A stretch of 64,000 nt of DNA from Zoroaster sp. YZ-2022. Taxonomy: Eukaryota; Echinodermata; Asteroidea; Forcipulatida; Zoroasteridae. The translations under genes and the position numbers were made by a program. Below the pieces are notes generated by a model. The model saw only the letters and a list, made by a program, of their open reading frames with translations, ran no database searches and had not been told where the DNA came from. This document shows, in pieces, positions 58,240 to 64,000 of this stretch. Numbering within the stretch: the stretch's first letter is position 1; each line of letters starts with the position of its first letter. The stretch is taken from assembly GCA_029582265.1 (NCBI GenBank), contig CM055822.1, positions 6,565,200 through 6,629,199 on the forward strand, written 5' to 3'.

Positions 58240-58942
58240 CTTTTGGGGGAAAATTCAAACTGGTACTTTCACCTCTTCAAATGGGGCAAAATTACTACCT
58301 GGCAAGAAGTATAGGCCATAAGTGCTGAATATGAAAGATCAACAAAAATACATGGTGCATTTTGAAGATAAGGGCATGTTTCCAAAAGTGCACTGATGGA
58401 TTTTGGAGGATTCATGAAGGTTCCTAGCCAGAGTGCCTAGGGGGTTAGGGTTAAAGACACAATAGTCACTAGAAAGAGAATGATTGAGATTCATTGTACT
58501 TGGCTTGGTTGCTTTGTTGGGTCATTTATTAGGCTTGGGTAAAAGCACGTAGGAGAACTAGTGCAAAGGCGATACATTTCGGGTAGAATGTCGTATCCGA
58601 CCGCCACTTTTTCTCATTCAATATAACCAGTAATGTAATCTTTTCTACCCAGTAAGGTGGAAAACATATACTTGATGGACATATACTTGATTGACATATG
58701 ATGGACATATACTTCAAATTATTCCAGGATATTTATTTCATGAAAAATCGGGCATTTTTGAAGTTGATCTTGTCAACTCCCCCATTAGTGACCAACACGG
58801 TCATTGTACATGCGCAGTGGCAACTATAATATTAATAGGATCCTTCTATTTTCTAAAGGGGAGCATTTTTTTAGAAGGGAAATAAAGTCCGAAAACCAGT
58901 TAATTTTAAAGATAGTTTTCGCTTTCTGTACCCCCAAAAATC
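58240..58942. repeat. Duplicated 0.7-kb segment, copy 1
   Basis: The same sequence recurs at 59628-60550, copy 2 carrying an extra 211 bp (a mariner-type MITE plus TA). Between the copies lies the 53-bp minisatellite module. Confidence 0.9.
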
Positions 58943-59627
58943 TCAACGAGTATTCTCAACGAGTATTCATTCTCTATTTGATAAATTTACAAAATGCTGA
59001 TACTTTTAAAATGGTAGCCAGTGGTAGGTCCAGGGGAATGGCCAACAGACCTATCTACCAAAACAAGAAACCCAGTGGTAGGTCCAGGGGAATGGCCAAC
59101 AGACCTATCTACCAAACAAGAAACCCAGTGGTAGGTCCAGGGAAATGGCCAACAGACCTATCTACCAAACAAGAAACCCAGTGGTAGGTCCAGGGAAATG
59201 GCCAACAGACCTATCTACCAAACAAGAAACCCAGTGGTAGGTCCAGGGGAATGGCCAACAGACCTATCTACCAAACAAGAAACCCAGTGGTAGGTCCAGG
59301 GAAATGGCCAACAGACCTATCTACCAAACAAGAAACCCAGTGGTAGGTCCAGGGGAATGGCCAACAGACCTATCTACCAAACAAGAAACTCAGTGGTAGG
59401 TCCAGGGGAATGGCCAACAGACCTATCTACCAAACAAGAAACCCAGGGGAATGGCCAACAGACCTATCTACCAAACAAGAAACCCAGTGGTAGGTCCAGG
59501 AGAATGGCCAACAGACCTATCTACCAAACAAGAAACCCAGTGGTAGGTCCAGGGGAATGGCCAACAGACCTATCTACCAAAACAAGAAACTCAGTGGTAG
59601 GTCCAGGGGAATGGCCAACAGACCTAT
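58943..59627. repeat. 53-bp minisatellite module, first array (about 11 units)
   Basis: A leader TCAACGAGTATTC...ATTCTCTATTTGATA, then ACTTTTAAAATGGTAGCCA, then units GTGGTAGGTCCAGGGGAATG + GCCAACAGACCTATCTACCA + AACAAGAAACCCA. One unit lacks its first 13 bases. Reading frames here are periodic artefacts. Confidence 0.95.
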
Positions 59628-60550
59628 CTTTTGGGGGAAAATTCAAACTGGTACTTTCACCTCTTCAAATGGGGCAAAATTACTACCTGGCAAGAAGTAT
59701 AGGCCATAAGTGCTGAATATGAAAGATCAACAAAAATACATGGTGCATTTTGAAGATAAGGGCATGTTTCCAAAAGTGCACTGATGGATTTTGGAGGATT
59801 CATGAAGGTTCCTAGCCAGAGTGCCTAGGCTAGGGGGTTAGGGTTAAAGACACAATAGTCACTAGAAAGAGAATGATTGAGATTCATTGTACTTGGCTTG
59901 GTTGCTTTGTTGGGTCATTTATTAGGCTTGGGTAAAAGCACGTAGGAGAACTAGTGCAAAGGCGATACATTTCGGGTAGAATGTCGTATCCGACCGCCAC
60001 TTTTTCTCATTCAATATAACCAGTAATGTAATCTTTTCTACCCAGTAAGGTGGAAAACATATACTTGATGGACATATATACTGAACAAAATTATAAACGC
60101 CCCATGTGGCACTTTGAAACTTTTATTAGCCTTAGAGGTTGCAAAATCATACAAAATTCATTTTGTTGTTCAATATGCTACAGATTACTGTCCGTTAGAA
60201 CACGATAGTGGCGTCTGGCAATCATGGACATGCATGTGGACACGGTGGGGTCAGGTTGAAACATGGGGCGTTTATATTTTTGCTCAGTGTACTTGATTGA
60301 CATATGATGGACATATACTTCAAATTATTCATGGATATTTATTTCATGAAAAATCGGGCATTTTTGAAGTTGATCTTGTCAACTCCCCCATTAGTGACCA
60401 ACATGGTCATTGTACATGCGCAGTGGCAACTATAATATTAATAGGATCCTTCTATTTTCTAAAGGGGAGCATTCATAGTTTTAAAAGGGAAATAAAGTCC
60501 GAAAACCAGTGAATTTTAAAGAGTTTTCGCTTTCTGTACCCCCAAAAATC
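59628..60550. repeat. Duplicated 0.7-kb segment, copy 2, with inserted MITE
   Basis: Matches 58240-58942. It continues at the right into an intact MITE end (to about 60634) that copy 1 lost where the minisatellite begins. Confidence 0.9.
60081..60289. mobile_element. mariner-type MITE inserted in the duplicate, TA target
   Basis: The ends CTGAACAAAATTATAAACGC and CACTGAGCAAAAATATAAAC (inverse of right) are flanked by TA. Copy 1 at about 58680 shows the empty site. This ACTGARCAAAAATATAAACG end is known from widespread animal mariners. Confidence 0.9.
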
Positions 60551-61405
60551 GATAGAATCATTTTTTTAAACTGGTTAGTGGTTGCAAAAAATTTCATAAC
60601 TCCTTAAAAAGTGGCGGTCGGATGACATTCTTTCCTACATTTCCACCTACGAATCCAGTCCCTGGCCCTGTGTGATCGCTCGCCAGAGTACACGCCTATA
60701 ACCCTAACCTTCCCAACTCCTCCAAAATCACCTTTGCTAAAGTGAAGGATTTTGAAGGATTGAGGTTATTTAGGCATACTTGCCTTTCCATGGTACATCA
60801 TGTATGTACATGCATGTTTGTTGTACTCTTGTAGTGATTGCAAGGTCAGTGCTTGGGTCAGTGGACACTATTTATTGCTCCAATTGGCCATGTACATATG
60901 TATCACCGATGTGTGCACACATGTCATGACTCATTTGCTTGCTTTACTACTGAAGGATTTTGGAGGATTCAGGTTATGTGTAAGTAAATGAGCCTAACAG
61001 TTAGGGAGTTAAGGGTTAAATATCCCGGGACTTGGGGTGTGTCTGGCACTCTGGGAAAATCTGCCAAAAATTATGTTATTATAACTTTATAAGGCATTGA
61101 TTGCCTAATGCCTTGTCCAAAAGATAAAGCAAAACCGCAGCTGAGCTTGACATTGCTACAACTACCCAACTTACCTTATTGTCAATTTGGAACATGCGAA
61201 TCGCATTAAGCTGTGGCTGAAATTCACTAGCCCCATGACTGCATAAGTGTGTCGCTCTATCGTATAGAGGTTCAATGGATCGATAATGTCCTAGCCAAAG
61301 ATCGTATAGCGCCGGATCGCAAGGTGCAGCGCCTTGCGGCGCAGATTGGTCCTAGCCTCCCTTTCGTGTGATAGCGCAACATATTAAAATAAACGGCCAT
61401 CAAGC

Positions 61406-61616
61406 TAGACTTGATTTCAAGTCTGAGATCGCGGTTATTTTTGTCTGCATCAGCCACGCAAAACGCCGTTTACCCCTACAGCCCTAACTCGCGATGTGAT
61501 CGAAGGTTAATGTCGGAGGTTAATACACAAGAGGGCGCTATTTAATGCGATACTGCAGAGCCGTATTGGCTTCAGGCAGACAAAAAACCACGATCACAGA
61601 CTTGGAACCAAGTCTA
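61406..61616. mobile_element. MITE with TAGACTTGATTTCAAGTCTG ends, copy 1
   Basis: Inverted ends, each itself a small dyad, with GATCGCGGTTATTTTTGTCT inside. The 61-residue frame at 61272-61457 overlaps this repeat and is not a gene. Confidence 0.85.
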
Positions 61617-62599
61617 CCATCAAGCCAGCTATGGAACTTTGGACCACCACTGACCTCGCTGTAGACTGGTCCCCCGTCTTTATCCTATATCAATGTGACC
61701 AGCCAGACTAACTACGCTGCCAGGCCCCTGTATAATACACCTAATGATTACCTTGTTTATTTTCTTTGTATATAAAAGCTTGGAATTTGTACTATTACTA
61801 GCTGCATAGTATAGGCGAAGTAAGTTGAACAGCGCCGCCAGCGTTGATCACTTTGCGCCCGCTAGCGTTCTTTAACTGCATAATTTGCATAAGGCGGACA
61901 ATTTAAATGCACCTCTTAACGGCTATAGGCACATGGGCGTGAACATTCCAGAGATTCCTAGACATTTTTCCTGGAGAGTAAGCAAGTAGGGTATAGCGCA
62001 ATTTGACTTCTTGCAATCCTTGAAGCCAACCTTACTCCTCTGGAGAGTTTTTTTGATGTTTAATTATTGATATTGCCGGGCTGCGTTTATTAGGCCCCTA
62101 TCTTCAGTCGGTAAGCCGGGGGCGTCAGTCTCCGTGAGGCATAGGTAGAGAAACTACAACTGCGCCGGTAAGTGTCTTTAACCTTAAAATGATTGTAAGA
62201 TTTTATTTTAAGAATGATTGCTGAAGTGAAATTGGCTTTAGATTAGATTAACTGTTTTATTAAAGATACAGAATTTGTGTATAATATTTTGAATGGACAA
62301 CTGAATTTCGATGGATTTAATATTTGTTTCCCTTTTATTTACAGAAAGCCATAATATTATTAGTGACTGTCGTTTTGTAAAGTATAAATACTGTAAATTT
62401 CATCCACACCACGCCGAATAAATAACTTGTAAAGAAACATAATCTCCGACTCTTTTCGTTGTCACCATCCCACATAACCTCACCAACTCGGTTACACCAT
62501 GGTTACATCAAGGATAAATACAGGCTCCAGCCGCACCATTCAAGGGATTCATTGCATACGTTGTGCTGAAGATCTGACGTCACGCTTCGGGGCTCGCGC

Positions 62600-62815
62600 T
62601 AGACTTGGTTCCAAGTCTGTGATCGTGCTTTTTTGTCTGCCTGAAGCCAATTACTATAATAGTATTGCATTAAATAGCGCCCTCTTCTGTATTAACCTCC
62701 GACATTAACCTTAGATCACGAGTTAGGGCTGTGATAGCCAGTAGGGGTAAACGGCGTTTTGCGTGGCTGATGCAGACAAAAAATAACCGCGATATCAGAC
62801 TTGAAATCAAGTCTA
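62600..62815. mobile_element. MITE with TAGACTTG ends, copy 2, inverted
   Basis: Same element as 61406-61616 in opposite orientation, 1 kb away, so the pair can fold back on itself. Confidence 0.85.
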
Positions 62816-62998
62816 GGCTCGCGCTAGCTACCAACCAAGGTCAAAGTTCAATCTTGGGGAAAACACGGCGGCAAGTATCTGGCCTAGCGTAATTCACGAG
62901 CATCAAAACGTGACGTCAGATCTGCTGCGTGTATGTGTATATGTACTGTACATTATGTCATGATTGTGGTAGTCTTTGTGCAATACGGTATTAGTACC

Positions 62999-63051
62999 AC
63001 CAGTGATCAAATTACAATGTAATACTATTACATTGTAATTTGATCACTGGT
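62999..63051. repeat. 53-bp perfect palindrome
   Basis: ACCAGTGATCAAATTACAAT and its exact inverse around a 3-base centre. No flanking gene. Confidence 0.9.
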
Positions 63052-63356
63052 ACAATACATGGCGCAGCGCTTTACCTTGTATTGTAAACTTGAACAGTCA
63101 ATTTGAATGAGTTTTTAGTATAAAATACATGGATCCAACATGGGGTTACCAAAAAAAAGGAAAAAGCATGTCACCGTACTGATTTTGAAGCCGACCTATG
63201 ACCAGAAACTGGACTAGACATTTTTTTGGCCTGTTTTTTGGTTTGTTTGTTGGGGTATTGGGGTGTTGGTTTGTTTGGGTTTTTTTTTTTTTTTTGGGGG
63301 GGGCTTATTTCACAAAACCTTCAAGAGAAAGGAGAGCATTTATATTTTTAGGTGCT

Positions 63357-64000
63357 TCAACGAGTATTCATTCTCTATTTGATACTTTTAAAATGGTAGC
63401 CAGTGGTAGGTCCAGGGGAATGGCCAACAGACCTATCTACCAAAACAAGAAACCCAGTGGTAGGTCCAGGGGAATGGCCAACAGACCTATCTACCAAACA
63501 AGAAACTCAGTGGTATAGGTCCAGGGGAATGGCCAACAGACCTATCTACCAAACAAACCCAGTGGTAGGTCCAGGGGAATGGCCAACAGACCTATCTACC
63601 AAACAAGAAACCCAGTGGTAGGTCCAGGGGAATGGCCAACAGACCTATCTACCAAACAAGAAACTCAGTGGTAGGTCCAGGGGAATGGCCAACAGACCTA
63701 TCTACCAAACAAGACACTCAGTGGTAGGTCCAGGGGAATGGCCAACAGACCTATCTACCAAACAAGAAACCCAGTGGTAGGTCCAGGGGAATGGCCAACA
63801 GACCTATCTACCAAACAAGAAACCCAGTGGTAGGTCCAGGGGAATGGCCAACAGACCTATCTACCAAACAAGAAACTCAGTGGTAGGTCCAGGGGAATGG
63901 CCAACAGACCTATCTACCAAACAAGAAACCCAGTGGTAGGTCCAGGGGAATGGCCAACAGACCTATCTACCAAACAAGAAACTCAGTGGTAGGTCCAGGG
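63357..64000. repeat. 53-bp minisatellite module, second array, runs off the window
   Basis: Same leader (TCAACGAGTATTCATTCTCT) and same unit as 58943-59627. About 11 units are visible. The array continues past the last base. Confidence 0.95.

Larger units (their letters stand above)
60635..64000. other. Intergenic tail of the window
   Basis: Contains a diverged AACCCTAACC-type MITE (about 60690-61015), the inverted MITE pair, the palindrome at 62999 and the second 53-bp array. The first exon of the aldolase-like gene at 57977 has no gene upstream in this stretch. Confidence 0.6.

Noticed and set aside
58804..59716. Frames of 119-127 residues repeating a short NRPIYQ-like segment
   Set aside because: They follow the 53-bp minisatellite and shift frame with every unit.
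61272..61457. Possible first exon of the aldolase-like gene on the minus strand
   Set aside because: It overlaps a MITE that recurs at 62600-62815, and the four-exon gene already gives a full-length protein from 57977.

Overview
This is a gene-poor, repeat-rich window from an animal nuclear genome. Exons are short and separated by GT-AG introns of several hundred bases to several kilobases. MITEs, tRNA-derived SINEs and minisatellites occur almost everywhere. Gene content (a peroxisomal sarcosine/pipecolate oxidase, a membrane UDP-glycosyltransferase, a class II aldolase/adducin-fold protein, and a P2X7-C-terminal-like domain gene) together with this repeat style fits a marine invertebrate deuterostome, for example an echinoderm. 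That placement is inference; the sequence alone does not fix the species.

Layout. 1-16610: no recognisable conserved gene, but many MITEs and SINEs, a hairpin minisatellite at 14827-15873, and one low-confidence two-exon small secreted protein on the minus strand (8539-8428 joined to 4837-4719). 16611-28404: a tandem duplication of about 3.7 kb. Each copy ends with an intact first exon of the oxidase gene (19931-20033 and 28002-28104). The second copy is interrupted by a 4.57-kb element with terminal inverted repeats (23027-27596), which contains about 25 copies of an 80-90 bp minisatellite and a fragment of a LINE reverse transcriptase. 28002-40265 (+): a complete eight-exon PIPOX-like oxidase of 409 residues with a covalent-FAD cysteine and a C-terminal AKL peroxisomal signal. 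Its sixth intron holds a broken three-exon P2X7-C-terminal-like gene on the minus strand (38139-36529) and a truncated THAP domain on the plus strand (35420). 42070-47935 (+): a complete four-exon UDP-glycosyltransferase of 552 residues. 57977-50629 (-): a complete four-exon class II aldolase/adducin-like protein of 262 residues. 57978-64000: repeats only, including two arrays of a 53-bp minisatellite, the second running off the window edge.

The three complete genes are independent metabolic genes, each with its own strand and promoter. The oxidase degrades secondary amino acids in peroxisomes, the glycosyltransferase conjugates lipophilic compounds in the ER, and the aldolase-fold protein is probably a cytosolic zinc enzyme of unknown substrate. 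All exon joins were checked by reading frame and splice dinucleotides. Every junction in these three genes keeps phase and gives a protein of about the family's usual length. No tRNA, rRNA, CRISPR array or complete autonomous transposon was found.
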